Shown here piece by piece: positions 1-7,983 of a stretch of DNA of 64,000 nt (position 1 is the stretch's first letter; each line of letters opens with the position of its first letter). The stretch lies in NCBI RefSeq assembly GCF_003443655.1, contig NZ_CP031941.1:739501-803500 (forward strand), given 5' to 3'. Below the pieces are notes generated by a model, which was given only the letters and a program-made list of their open reading frames with translations, was not told the DNA's origin and made no database searches. The translations under genes were made by a program, and so were the position numbers. The stretch is from Nostoc sphaeroides (GTDB lineage Bacteria > Cyanobacteriota > Cyanobacteriia > Cyanobacteriales > Nostocaceae).

Positions 1-256
1 GTCATTTGTCCAATGTTTTTTGTAAATGACCAATAAGCAAATAATTCGTAATGACGCTCTCTACGAGACGAACTCGCGTTCGCGGACTCGCTTTGCGTGG
101 CGCTAACTAATTCGTAATTCATAATTATTATTTCATAGCTTTTCGCCTAGCGTACCGTAGGCAAGCTAAGAATTTGACATCAGTAAAAAAGTTTCCTGTT
201 CTTGATAATGAAGTTTAGTTTCTACGAATTATTTTGACTAATGACTAATCACGAAA
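1..256. repeat. Repeat-rich leader upstream of the kinase gene
   Basis: No gene is seen here. The stretch carries AATTCGTAAT-type motifs near 45-55, 105-120 and 223-232, and a GC-rich patch at about 53-105 containing CTCTACGAGACG. A similar CTCTACGAGACG block recurs near 59030. Both motifs are dispersed repeats in this window. A promoter for the following kinase presumably lies here, but no convincing -35/-10 pair could be chosen. Confidence 0.45.
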
Positions 257-1660
257 ATGGAAGTTTACTGTACTCGTCCACGTTGCCCACGCCCACAAAA
301 CCATTTTGCCGATTTAGATGATATTACGACGCTGAAAACAACGCAGCAGAAGTACTGTACTACCTGTGGTATGCCATTGCTGCTAGATGGTCGATATGTC
401 CCCGTGAAGCTACTGGGAAGGGGGGGATTTGGAGCAGCCTTTTTGGCACGCGATCGCCGAATTCCAGGAATGCGTCAATGCGTAGTTAAGCAGTTTCAAC
501 CTGCGGGAAATTTAAGCTTAAATCAACTGCAACAAGCACAGTTGATGTTTGAAAGAGAGGCAGAAGTTTTATCACAACTGGGTAACGATCACGAGCAAAT
601 CCCTGACTTGTTTGCTTTCTTTCCAGTCATAGTTAATGGTTTGCAACCAGGACAGCAAGACCAGTTTTTTTACTTGGTACAAGAATACATTGATGGGCAA
701 AATTTAGAAGAAGAATTAGTTAAACAAGGCAAATTTTCTGAGCAGCAAGTGTTGGAGGTGCTGCAAGAAATCCTGAAGGTGCTAAAGTTTGTCCATCATA
801 GAAGCATTATCCACAGAGATATTAAACCCTCTAATATCATGCGCCGTCGTGATGGTAGACTTTTTTTACTAGATTTTGGCGCAGTTAAGCAAGTAACAAA
901 TGTTGCACTTGGTTCTGCTGCTTCTTCCACAGGAATTTATTCTATGGGATTTGCACCGCCTGAGCAGATGGCTGGGGGTCAAGTATTTCCATCTACGGAT
1001 TTATACGCTTTGGCTGTAACTATTCTTATTTTGTTGACAAATCAAGAAGCAATTCAATTATTTGATGCCTATAGCAACCAGTGGAAATGGCGATCGCAAG
1101 TGACTGTCAGCCCTCGCCTTGCTGACATATTAGATAAGATGCTGCTACCTGCTGCCAATCAGCGCTTCCAGTCAGCCCAGGAGGTTTTAGATGCACTGAA
1201 CTCACAGGCGGCTCAAGCCCCTACACAACTTAATTCGCCCTCTGTAACACTTCCGCCACAACCACCTAAAGGTTCTAGTCCCGTCGTCCCCCGCCCTTCA
1301 CCAACTCAACCAGCGTTTTCGACAGTGGAATTGCTGGGTGGGGCGGCATTTAGTGGATTTGAAGGGGCATTAATTGCGATCGCTCTCTTCAGTCTAGTAA
1401 AATTACCAATAGTTACTTTCACTGTTGCATGTGTGATTTTAGGGATACTGATATTTGCCCAAACCAGGCGGTGGATTGAAAAGTTCGATTTATTAATTAT
1501 TCCGACAATTAGTTTTGCGATTATTTTTTTTCTCCCTTTTTTACAGGGGGGTCTTGGCATTCAGGGAGTAGTAATTTTATCAGTTGCAGCAGCCTTAGTA
1601 GCCATTTCTTTAACAGCCGTGTTTCGACTTATTTATAAATTATTATCTCTCTTACTTTAA
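257..1660 (+). CDS. Serine/threonine protein kinase with N-terminal zinc-ribbon-like motif and C-terminal membrane domain
   Basis: Eukaryotic-type (Hanks) kinase of 467 residues. The first 40 residues hold two cysteine pairs (C-x4-C at 5/10 and CTTC at 34-37), a metal-ribbon-like start common in cyanobacterial kinases. The glycine loop GRGGFGAAF is at about residue 54, the ATP lysine in VVKQF at about 78, the catalytic loop HRDIKPSN at about 186 and DFG at about 206, so it looks active. After a Pro/Ser-rich linker (about residues 320-360) come about four hydrophobic segments up to the C-terminus, which places the kinase domain in the cytoplasm. The next gene begins 26 bp downstream on the same strand and encodes a membrane-anchored periplasmic binding protein, then a second one follows, so an operon is likely. 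The link between kinase and binding proteins as a sensing unit is inference; the kinase fold is certain. Confidence 0.93.
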   Translation: MEVYCTRPRCPRPQNHFADLDDITTLKTTQQKYCTTCGMPLLLDGRYVPVKLLGRGGFGAAFLARDRRIPGMRQCVVKQFQPAGNLSLNQLQQAQLMFEREAEVLSQLGNDHEQIPDLFAFFPVIVNGLQPGQQDQFFYLVQEYIDGQNLEEELVKQGKFSEQQVLEVLQEILKVLKFVHHRSIIHRDIKPSNIMRRRDGRLFLLDFGAVKQVTNVALGSAASSTGIYSMGFAPPEQMAGGQVFPSTDLYALAVTILILLTNQEAIQLFDAYSNQWKWRSQVTVSPRLADILDKMLLPAANQRFQSAQEVLDALNSQAAQAPTQLNSPSVTLPPQPPKGSSPVVPRPSPTQPAFSTVELLGGAAFSGFEGALIAIALFSLVKLPIVTFTVACVILGILIFAQTRRWIEKFDLLIIPTISFAIIFFLPFLQGGLGIQGVVILSVAAALVAISLTAVFRLIYKLLSLLL

Positions 1661-1686
1661 AAAACTTTTGGTGTTAACAGCTAACT

Positions 1687-2730
1687 ATGTCTCAGAAAAA
1701 CGAAACACTTAGCCTTTTCTTAGCTGCTATCATCACCATTGGCTTAATCTTTAGTGGCTTATGGTTTTTTATGGAACGGTGGGCGCAATTAAATGGAACT
1801 GTTCCTAAACCTTCGGAGAGTAGCAATACAGATAATTCCACAAAACAGTTTGTCAATAAATGTAACGTGTCAAATCTCCCAGAGGGAACATTCAACTATG
1901 GTGGTAGCACAACCTGGGCACCCATCCGTAAAGACGTAGACTCCGTACTAAAAAGCCTGTGCCCTCAATTTAATTTACGCTATACTCAACCCGCTTCCGG
2001 TCAACCAGGATCTGGAACTGGCATTAGGATGTTGATAGATAATCAACTAGCTTTTTCTCAATCTTCTCGCTCAGTCAAAGCTGAAGAAAATGCCGAAGCT
2101 AAACAAAAAGGATTTAATTTGAAAGAAATTTCGGTGGGGATTGATGGAATTGCGATCGCAGTTAACTACAATCTCAATATCCCTGGTTTAACTGTCGCCC
2201 AACTCAAAGATATCTACACGGGCAAAATTACTAATTGGCAACAGGTGAGTGGGCCAAATTTACCAATTACAGTCTACTCTCGCAGTCAAGAAGCTGGGGG
2301 AACAGTCGAGTTCTTTGTAGAAAATGTTTTAAATAAAGAGAATTTTGGTAATAACGTTAATTACATTAGTACCACCACAGAAGCAGTACGAAAAGTAGCT
2401 GCAACTCCTGGTGGAATTTACTATGCTTCTGCCCCAGAGGTTGTACCTCAGTGTATGATTAAATCCCTACCACTAGGGCGGACAAGCGGTCAATTTGTGC
2501 CACCCTACCAAGAACCCTTTATACCTCAGTCTGAATGTCCTAGTAAGCGTAATCAGTTGAATAGTCAGGCATTTCGTAGTGGAGACTATGCAATTACCCG
2601 CAATTTATTTGTAATAGTTAAACAGAATGGTCAAACAGATCAGCAAGCAGGCGTTGCTTATGCAAATTGGCTGCTGACACCTCAGAGTCAAGAACTGATC
2701 GAAAAGGCTGGATTTGTCAGAATTAAATGA
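1687..2730 (+). CDS. PstS-like substrate-binding protein with N-terminal membrane anchor (MSQKNET type)
   Basis: Protein of 347 residues. It starts MSQKNETLSLF and has one hydrophobic helix at about residues 8-28 that serves as an uncleaved signal anchor; no lipobox is visible. The rest is a PBP-like domain of the phosphate-binding (PstS/SphX) type, with the motifs NYGGSTTWAPI, GSGTGI and FSQSSR lining the expected anion site and the family block IYTGKITNWQQV. It is 26 bp behind the kinase gene, so co-transcription is likely. No permease or ATPase genes of a Pst transporter are adjacent, so a sensory or scavenging role is as likely as transport. About 60% of positions look the same as in the protein at 4714-5760, so the two are paralogues. 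Confidence 0.85.
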   Translation: MSQKNETLSLFLAAIITIGLIFSGLWFFMERWAQLNGTVPKPSESSNTDNSTKQFVNKCNVSNLPEGTFNYGGSTTWAPIRKDVDSVLKSLCPQFNLRYTQPASGQPGSGTGIRMLIDNQLAFSQSSRSVKAEENAEAKQKGFNLKEISVGIDGIAIAVNYNLNIPGLTVAQLKDIYTGKITNWQQVSGPNLPITVYSRSQEAGGTVEFFVENVLNKENFGNNVNYISTTTEAVRKVAATPGGIYYASAPEVVPQCMIKSLPLGRTSGQFVPPYQEPFIPQSECPSKRNQLNSQAFRSGDYAITRNLFVIVKQNGQTDQQAGVAYANWLLTPQSQELIEKAGFVRIK

Positions 2731-2794
2731 TCAAAGCGGTTAGATTTAGTCAAATAATCAATAATAAACATTTTTTATTTATTTAAATTTGTTC

Positions 2795-4198
2795 ATGTCA
2801 CAAAAGAATGAAACCAAAATTTTAGCTTTGGCCCTGCTGCTGACAGTTAGCATAGTTGGCGCTGGAGTTTGGTGGTTTACTAAAGGCTCTGGGGTCAAAA
2901 TCGATAATAATACCATCATTGCAGGTTCGGAAGCAGGCAGCAATCCATCCCTACAAGACCGGATTAGTTTTGGGGAAAAATCCTTGACTCCGGGTGAGAT
3001 TTCTCCAGTTAAAAAAGAAGGAGTACAGGCGATCGCAGCTAAAAGTTATGATAAAGCGATCGCTAATTTCACATCTGCCCTAAAATTCAGCCGTAACGAT
3101 CCAGAAACGCTAATTTTTCTTAACAATGCCCGCATCGGCTCTTCCAAGAGCTATACCATTGTGGCTTCTGTACCATTCGGCACTGACCCCAATGCTGCTT
3201 TAGAAATTTTACGTGGCATCGCCCAAGCCCAAAATGAAATTAACACCTCTGGGGGAATCAAGGGAGTGCCGTTGAGGGTAGGGATAGCTAACGACGACGA
3301 TAATCCAGAAATAGCCAAGCAAATCGCTTCCAACCTAGTCAGTAATTCCGAAGTATTAGGTGTAGTTGGGCCGAATACTAGCGATTCCACCTTAGCGGCA
3401 GGTAGTATTTATACTTCGGGACAACTTGTAGCAATTTCTCCTACCAGTACATCTGTAAAAATTTCTAACTTTAGCCGCTACGTTTTTCGCACGGTTCCTA
3501 GTGATTTTATGGCTGCTAGAAGTTTAGCCAATTACATGGTGAGAACCTTGCAGAAAAAAAATGCAGTGGTTTTCTTTAATTCTCAGAGTAACTATAGCCA
3601 GTCTTTAAAGTCGGAGTTTGTCTCATCTGTTTCTTTAGAAGGTGGACAAGTATCCAGCGAATTTGACTTATCCAAGGCGGATTTTAGTGCGGCTAAAAGT
3701 ATAGAACAAGCAATTAAGCAAGGTGCAGAAGTATTGATGTTAGCTGCTAACACTGAAACTCTCGATAAAGCGCTGCAAGTAATTCAGATTAACCAGAAAA
3801 AGTTAACTCTGCTGGCGGGAGATGATGTTTACAGCGCTAAAACTTTAGAAATTGGCAGAGAACAAGCTGTGGGGATGGTATTGGCAGTTCCCTGGCATAT
3901 TGAGGGCGATCCTAAGTCAGATTTTCCTCAGAAATCGCGGCAGCTATGGAGTGCTGATGTGAGTTGGCGAAGTGCCCTCAGCTATGATGCCACCGTCGCT
4001 CTGATTGAGGCATTAAAACGCAACCCCACACGTTCGGGAGTCCAACTTGCACTCTTATCCTCTGACTTTTCTACCACCGGCGCTTCTGGTACAATTCGGT
4101 TTTTAGCATCAGGCGATCGCAATGCCCCAGTCCAACTTGTAAAAATTGTTCCTGGTTCCCGCTCCGGCACGGATTATGACTTTGAACCAGTTCGATAA
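2795..4198 (+). CDS. Branched-chain-amino-acid-type substrate-binding protein with TPR-like linker and MSQKNET anchor
   Basis: The ATG at 2795 is chosen because it gives the same MSQKNET start as the two PstS-like neighbours; an in-frame TTG at 2789 is less likely. Domains in order: membrane anchor (about residues 7-28, ending WWFTKGSGV), a short helical TPR-like stretch (about 75-112, AAKSYDKAIANFTSAL), then a Peripla_BP_6 / LivJ-like fold from about 118 (VASVPFGTDPNAALEILRG, VVGPNTSDSTLAAG, AISPTSTSVK). This family binds amino acids or similar small molecules, and no ABC permease lies nearby. It follows the PstS-like gene by 64 bp in the same direction and is probably third in the kinase operon. 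Its anchor is shared with a structurally unrelated binding-protein family, which points to domain shuffling. Confidence 0.83.
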   Translation: MSQKNETKILALALLLTVSIVGAGVWWFTKGSGVKIDNNTIIAGSEAGSNPSLQDRISFGEKSLTPGEISPVKKEGVQAIAAKSYDKAIANFTSALKFSRNDPETLIFLNNARIGSSKSYTIVASVPFGTDPNAALEILRGIAQAQNEINTSGGIKGVPLRVGIANDDDNPEIAKQIASNLVSNSEVLGVVGPNTSDSTLAAGSIYTSGQLVAISPTSTSVKISNFSRYVFRTVPSDFMAARSLANYMVRTLQKKNAVVFFNSQSNYSQSLKSEFVSSVSLEGGQVSSEFDLSKADFSAAKSIEQAIKQGAEVLMLAANTETLDKALQVIQINQKKLTLLAGDDVYSAKTLEIGREQAVGMVLAVPWHIEGDPKSDFPQKSRQLWSADVSWRSALSYDATVALIEALKRNPTRSGVQLALLSSDFSTTGASGTIRFLASGDRNAPVQLVKIVPGSRSGTDYDFEPVR

Positions 4199-4292
4199 TC
4201 AGCAATAAAAAATTAAAACTTAACCAATACTTAACCTGGAAAAACCCTCAACATGAGAACTTGAGTTTTATGGGCAAAAATCTTAATGTCAA

Positions 4293-4402
4293 CTAGTAGT
4301 CTGTCCCAAAAGTTTTGAGAGGTTAGTGATGTTCAGATCCCCGACTTCTTAAAGAAGTCGGGGATCTAGCAGCCCCTCAAAATCAATGGGACAGACCACT
4401 AG
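4293..4402. mobile_element. MITE, CTAGTAGTCTGTCCC family, copy 1
   Basis: A 110-bp non-coding element with inverted ends: CTAGTAGTCTGTCCC at 4293-4307 against GGGACAGACCACTAG at 4388-4402. The interior holds a strong hairpin, GATCCCCGACTTCTT / AAGAAGTCGGGGATC, at about 4337-4367. There is no ORF, so it would need a transposase supplied elsewhere. It abuts a second copy with which it shares a CTAG. Confidence 0.65.
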
Positions 4403-4508
4403 TGCTCTGTCTCATTAATTCTGATTGATTAGTTTGTTACCAAAACCCTGTAAAGACGCGAAATTTCGCGTCTCTACACCCCGCAAAATTAATGGGACAG
4501 ACTACTAG
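4399..4508. mobile_element. MITE, CTAGTAGTCTGTCCC family, copy 2 (tandem)
   Basis: A second 110-bp copy. The left end CTAGTGCTCTGTCTC (4399-4413) is slightly degenerate; the right end GGGACAGACTACTAG (4494-4508) is intact. It shares CTAG 4399-4402 with copy 1. Its interior differs and carries the dispersed palindrome GACGCGAAATTTCGCGTC at 4455-4472. The rest of the gap up to 4713 shows nothing recognisable. Confidence 0.62.
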
Positions 4509-4713
4509 CAACTGATCTTCACAAACACTCAAGCCTAGAGATAAGAGACGAATAATCCAGGTGAAATTATTATATCTTCGCTTTTAAAGTAGTCAGAAGT
4601 TAGGATTTGTCAGAATTTGCTAACAAAACACCCGTCCTCCCAATACAATCTCAAGTAGCAAGCACCTATCAAGTCAAGCACTTATATTGAATGGACGCGT
4701 GGGTAATTATACT

Positions 4714-5760
4714 ATGTCCCAAAAAAATGAAACAACTATTCTTGTATTATCCATCCTAATCACCGTCGGGCTAATAGCTGGCGGTTTTTGGTGGTTTACT
4801 AAAAAGTCTGGTGTTAACCTAAATACAATTAATTCTGGTAATACCAAAACGCCCCAAGCCGCATCAGAACAGCCTAGTGGCAATACTTTCACTTCAGTAC
4901 AGGATGTTCCTACAGGATTATTCAATTACGGTGGCAGTACATCTTGGGCACCGATTCGGCTGGTAGTTGATTCAGCAATTCAAGCGGCGCGCCCAGAACT
5001 TCGGCTGCGCTATGTAGAACCGAGTAATGCGTCTCCTGGTTCTGGTACTGGCATTCAATCTCTGATAGACGGACAACTAGCCTTTGCCCAGTCCTCCCGA
5101 CCAGTTTTAGATCAGGAGTTAAGCCGTGCCCAGCAGCGTGGGTTCAGTTTGAAACAAATTCCTGTGGCAATTGATGGTTTAGCAGTTGCAGTTAATCCCA
5201 ACCTGAATATCTCAGGACTAACGGTAGACCAGTTAAAGTCAATTTACACAGGCAAAATCAATAATTGGAGCCAGGTGGGTGGCCCCAATGTCCCGATTAA
5301 GCCGTATTCTCGCCGCATTGCTGATGGCGGTACAGTCGAACTTTTTGTCCAAGACATCTTGGGTGGTCAAGCTTTCAGCCCCAATGTGGAATTTATCTCC
5401 ACAACCACCCAAGCCTTGCAAAAATTGGCTGGTAGTCCTGCTGGTATCTATTACGCTTCTGCCCCAGAGGTGATTCCTCAATGCTCAATCAAAGCCTTGC
5501 CGTTGGGGCGCACGCAAGGGCAATATATTGCTCCATACCAAGAACCATCTGTCCTCCCGTCCGAATGTCCTGGTAAACGGAACAAATTGAACATTGAGGC
5601 TTTCCAATCAGGAAAATACCCGATTACCCGCAATCTGTTTGTGGTGGTAAAACAGAATGGTCAGACTGAGCAGCAAGCAGGTGTCGCTTACGCCAACTTA
5701 CTGCTGACTGAGCAGGGACAGGAACTCATTTCCCAAGCTGGGTTTGTTAAGATTCGCTGA
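4714..5760 (+). CDS. PstS-like substrate-binding protein with MSQKNET membrane anchor, paralogue
   Basis: Start chosen at the ATG at 4714, which gives MSQKNETTILVLS and matches the two upstream relatives; the longer in-frame reading adds nine residues of unconserved sequence. A single hydrophobic anchor helix (about residues 8-28, ending WWFTKKSGV) is followed by a PstS-type domain with NYGGSTSWAPI, GSGTGIQSLIDG, FAQSSRPV and IYTGKINNWSQV. Final length is 348 residues. It is separated from the kinase operon by a gap of about 500 bp containing two tandem MITEs, so it now probably has its own promoter. Close similarity to 1687-2730 across the full length indicates a local duplication, later interrupted by the mobile elements. 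The natural ligand (phosphate or another oxyanion) cannot be told from sequence. Confidence 0.85.
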   Translation: MSQKNETTILVLSILITVGLIAGGFWWFTKKSGVNLNTINSGNTKTPQAASEQPSGNTFTSVQDVPTGLFNYGGSTSWAPIRLVVDSAIQAARPELRLRYVEPSNASPGSGTGIQSLIDGQLAFAQSSRPVLDQELSRAQQRGFSLKQIPVAIDGLAVAVNPNLNISGLTVDQLKSIYTGKINNWSQVGGPNVPIKPYSRRIADGGTVELFVQDILGGQAFSPNVEFISTTTQALQKLAGSPAGIYYASAPEVIPQCSIKALPLGRTQGQYIAPYQEPSVLPSECPGKRNKLNIEAFQSGKYPITRNLFVVVKQNGQTEQQAGVAYANLLLTEQGQELISQAGFVKIR

Positions 5761-5839
5761 CTCTTGCGATCGTCTCCGGCGGGGCGTAGCCCATCGCGCT
5801 CAAGACAGAGTGGCGGAAATCGCCGCTCTGAACTGTGCT

Positions 5840-6589
5840 TTAACCAGCTCTATTAATCGATTCTGCTGGCAAGCAAATGAGATTATCGCCTTGAGTCAGA
5901 ATTAACCCACGTTGACGCAGCTTACCCATCAAGCGGGTGACGGTAACACGAGTGGAACCAATCGCGCTACCAATTTGGGCATGGGTGAGGGGGAAGGGCA
6001 GACAATAACCGCGAATCACATCAGGATCAGTGTCGCTCATTGCTGGCTCTCCATATTCCTCAATTAACAATGTGAGAAATCCTAAGAGTCGGTCAATCGT
6101 GCGGCGTTGTCCCAAGGCACTCAGCCACAGTAGCTTACGCTGGTGCTGATACCTAAAGGCATCCATGACTTCACGACGGAAGTGAGGCCAGTTGTCTAAG
6201 TCATGCCAGTACATCCACAGCACCGCAGTTTGGTCAACATGGGCGTAGGACTGGAGTGTGAATGGTGATTGAGCAACAATTTCAAATGGCTGTCCCGCTC
6301 CCACAAAACCCAAGAACGCTTCTTCTGGGGTTCTGTTAATTCGTCGAGACGTTAGCTGGCTGGCAGTCGCGCTAACTTGGGCGGTTCCTACCATCCGGAT
6401 CGCACCCCTTTGCACCAAATATAGCAATCCAGGCCGGGCTGGAATGCGCTCATCTTTGCTAAAGGTACGGCAGCGGTAGTGTTCTTGAGCCCAGTCAAGA
6501 ATGCGTTGCCAAGTTAAAAAAGGCCGTGATGCCTCAGAAAAGGAGGATGGAGATTGCATAGGTAACAAAGAGCGTTCGGCTGAAGACAA
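5840..6589 (-). CDS. Crp/Fnr-family transcriptional regulator, DevH-like
   Basis: A 249-residue regulator. The N-terminal two thirds is a degenerate cyclic-nucleotide-binding-like beta-roll without the arginine/glutamate pair of true cAMP binders. It is followed by a long dimer helix and a C-terminal winged helix with the Crp signature FPLTHAQIGSAIGSTRVTVTRLMGKLRQRG (described here by its ends: FPLTH at about residue 200, LRQRG at about 229). In heterocystous cyanobacteria this architecture, with a WQRILDWAQEHY-like N-terminus, recalls DevH, needed for the heterocyst envelope glycolipid layer. That assignment is from memory of the family and not proven here; NtcA itself is excluded by poor match. 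The 282 bp upstream (6590-6871) is AT-rich and intergenic. It faces away from the DALR-domain gene, so the two share a divergent control region. Confidence 0.78.
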   Translation of the reverse strand: MSSAERSLLPMQSPSSFSEASRPFLTWQRILDWAQEHYRCRTFSKDERIPARPGLLYLVQRGAIRMVGTAQVSATASQLTSRRINRTPEEAFLGFVGAGQPFEIVAQSPFTLQSYAHVDQTAVLWMYWHDLDNWPHFRREVMDAFRYQHQRKLLWLSALGQRRTIDRLLGFLTLLIEEYGEPAMSDTDPDVIRGYCLPFPLTHAQIGSAIGSTRVTVTRLMGKLRQRGLILTQGDNLICLPAESINRAG

Positions 6590-6871
6590 AGACGTAAATA
6601 AAAGGGTGCAAGGAGTGTCTTTGTGTTGGCAAGGCAGGCATAACGCCTAACAGCGCCAGCCAATCCAAAGAATAGAAAGCAAATTACTCTCTACTCTTTT
6701 GTTATACTTCCTACTGTACAATGATGGTAGTAAAGATTACTTACTATTCATCGATTATTCATCAAATTTTATCCTCTTCTCATTTTTCTTTATCTAAATT
6801 AAATTTATACCGCAAGACGGATGACAAAATAGTAACAAATATATCTTACATGATGATTTAAATAATATTAC

Positions 6872-7804
6872 GTGCATCATAAATTACCAGTTAGCAACTA
6901 TACATCAATCAAACAGTTAGTGTACAGTTATTTAATAAAATCACTAAGCATTGATACTTATAAAGTAGAAAATGAATGCATAAAGAATGAAAAAATTCGT
7001 CTACATAAAGGTAGAGATGATCATAGAATTTTATACACCTCAAATGTGTCTATAGGACTATCAAAATCTCAGAATCGAAAAGCGATGGAGCTTGCCAGTG
7101 CGATCGCCTCAGATATATCAGGGATCTGTGACGACGTTTTTAGTATCCAAATAGTTCCCCCTGGTTTGATACATTTTGAATTAACTCACTCGACGTTAGC
7201 GACTTGGTTACAAAGTCTTGTGGAGGGGAGTGGGGAACCAGGGGAGCAGGGAGCAGGGAGCAGGGAGCAGGGAGCAGGGAGCAGGGGAGAAGAATTTTCC
7301 CCTCTGCCCCCTGCACCCCGCCCCTCTGCCTCTTCTCCATGCCCAAGGCTCAATTTGTTTACTGTTCAATATGCTCATGCACGCTGCTGTTCGCTAGTGC
7401 TTCTGGCTCATCGAGAGGGATTGATTAAACTTAGAGAACCAGTTCCAAATACTAGTCCAGCTTTTTGGAGTGTTATCTCTCCTAACCCTTTACCTTGGCT
7501 TAATTGTGACGGAATACTGCGGCTAAATCACCCAGATGAGCGTCGGTTAATTGGTGAGTTAATACAAGTGGTAGACAACATAGAATGCCCTGATGTTAAG
7601 GGTTCTGTGAAATGGGAAAAAGTAGCGCTGAGTTTAAGCCAAGCTTTTGAAAAGTTTTGGTCTAATTGCCGGATTTGGGGTGAGGTGAAAATTACTTCAC
7701 CAGAGTTAGCTCAAGCCAGACTAGGATTGCTTATGGCTACTCAGTCAGTATTAAGATTTGTGCTAGAGGAAAACTTGGGTGTTTTTGCGCCCCTTGAGTT
7801 ATGA
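6872..7804 (+). CDS. DALR anticodon-binding-domain protein (ArgS C-terminal-like, stand-alone)
   Basis: GTG start at 6872, 310 residues. The C-terminal half matches the DALR anticodon-binding fold of arginyl-tRNA synthetase: VQYAHARCCSLV, LNHPDERRLIGELIQVVD, LGLLMATQSVLRFVLEENLGV. There is no HIGH or KMSKS catalytic domain, so it is a free-standing derivative known in cyanobacteria, of unproven role. Between the N-terminal region (to about residue 120) and the DALR part lies a low-complexity insert (about residues 119-160: EQGAGS repeats, then a Pro/Ser-rich run) encoded by a GGGAGCA heptamer array and a C-rich tract. It looks like intergenic repeat DNA that became coding. Possible functions include tRNA binding or a structural role. 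Confidence 0.72.
   Translation: MHHKLPVSNYTSIKQLVYSYLIKSLSIDTYKVENECIKNEKIRLHKGRDDHRILYTSNVSIGLSKSQNRKAMELASAIASDISGICDDVFSIQIVPPGLIHFELTHSTLATWLQSLVEGSGEPGEQGAGSREQGAGSRGEEFSPLPPAPRPSASSPCPRLNLFTVQYAHARCCSLVLLAHREGLIKLREPVPNTSPAFWSVISPNPLPWLNCDGILRLNHPDERRLIGELIQVVDNIECPDVKGSVKWEKVALSLSQAFEKFWSNCRIWGEVKITSPELAQARLGLLMATQSVLRFVLEENLGVFAPLEL
7241..7287 (+). repeat. Heptanucleotide tandem repeat (GGGAGCA) inside a coding sequence
   Basis: About six head-to-tail copies of GGGAGCA. Three copies (21 bp) encode seven residues, so the protein shows the period-7 pattern REQGAGS. Such STRR arrays are normally intergenic in Nostoc, and here one lies in frame inside the DALR-domain gene. Confidence 0.85.
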
Positions 7805-7862
7805 ATCGGTAATGTCCCTTAGGCAAAAATAAAAACTTTTATATATCTATTGACTCAATGCA

Positions 7863-7955
7863 TCTCCTCAGCTACATTAACAAGTGTGTGAGGAGCGAAC
7901 CAGCTAGGACACCGAGACGAAACACGGCCAGTCGTCGGTGTCCTTTCTGATTTAT
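7863..7955 (+). ncRNA. Candidate structured RNA or terminator between convergent genes
   Basis: Two consecutive stem-loops. The first pairs CTCCTCA (about 7864) with TGAGGAG (about 7889). The second pairs AGGACACCGA-CGA (from about 7906) with TCGTCGGTGTCCT (to about 7944) and is followed by TTTCTGATTT, weakly terminator-like. The region sits between the 3' ends of two convergent genes. A terminator for the DALR gene is the simplest reading; a small RNA is possible because an AT-rich TATATAT box lies about 20 bp before the first stem. The minus strand contains CTCCTCACAC, which resembles the Yfr1 core, but the surrounding fold does not match. Confidence 0.35.
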
Positions 7956-7983
7956 ATGGGTTAGGTTTGAAAAATTGCCCTCA

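Noticed and set aside
7863..7955. Yfr1 small RNA on the minus strand
   Set aside because: CTCCTCACAC matches the Yfr1 core, but here it is part of a stem and the expected 3' terminator hairpin is absent.
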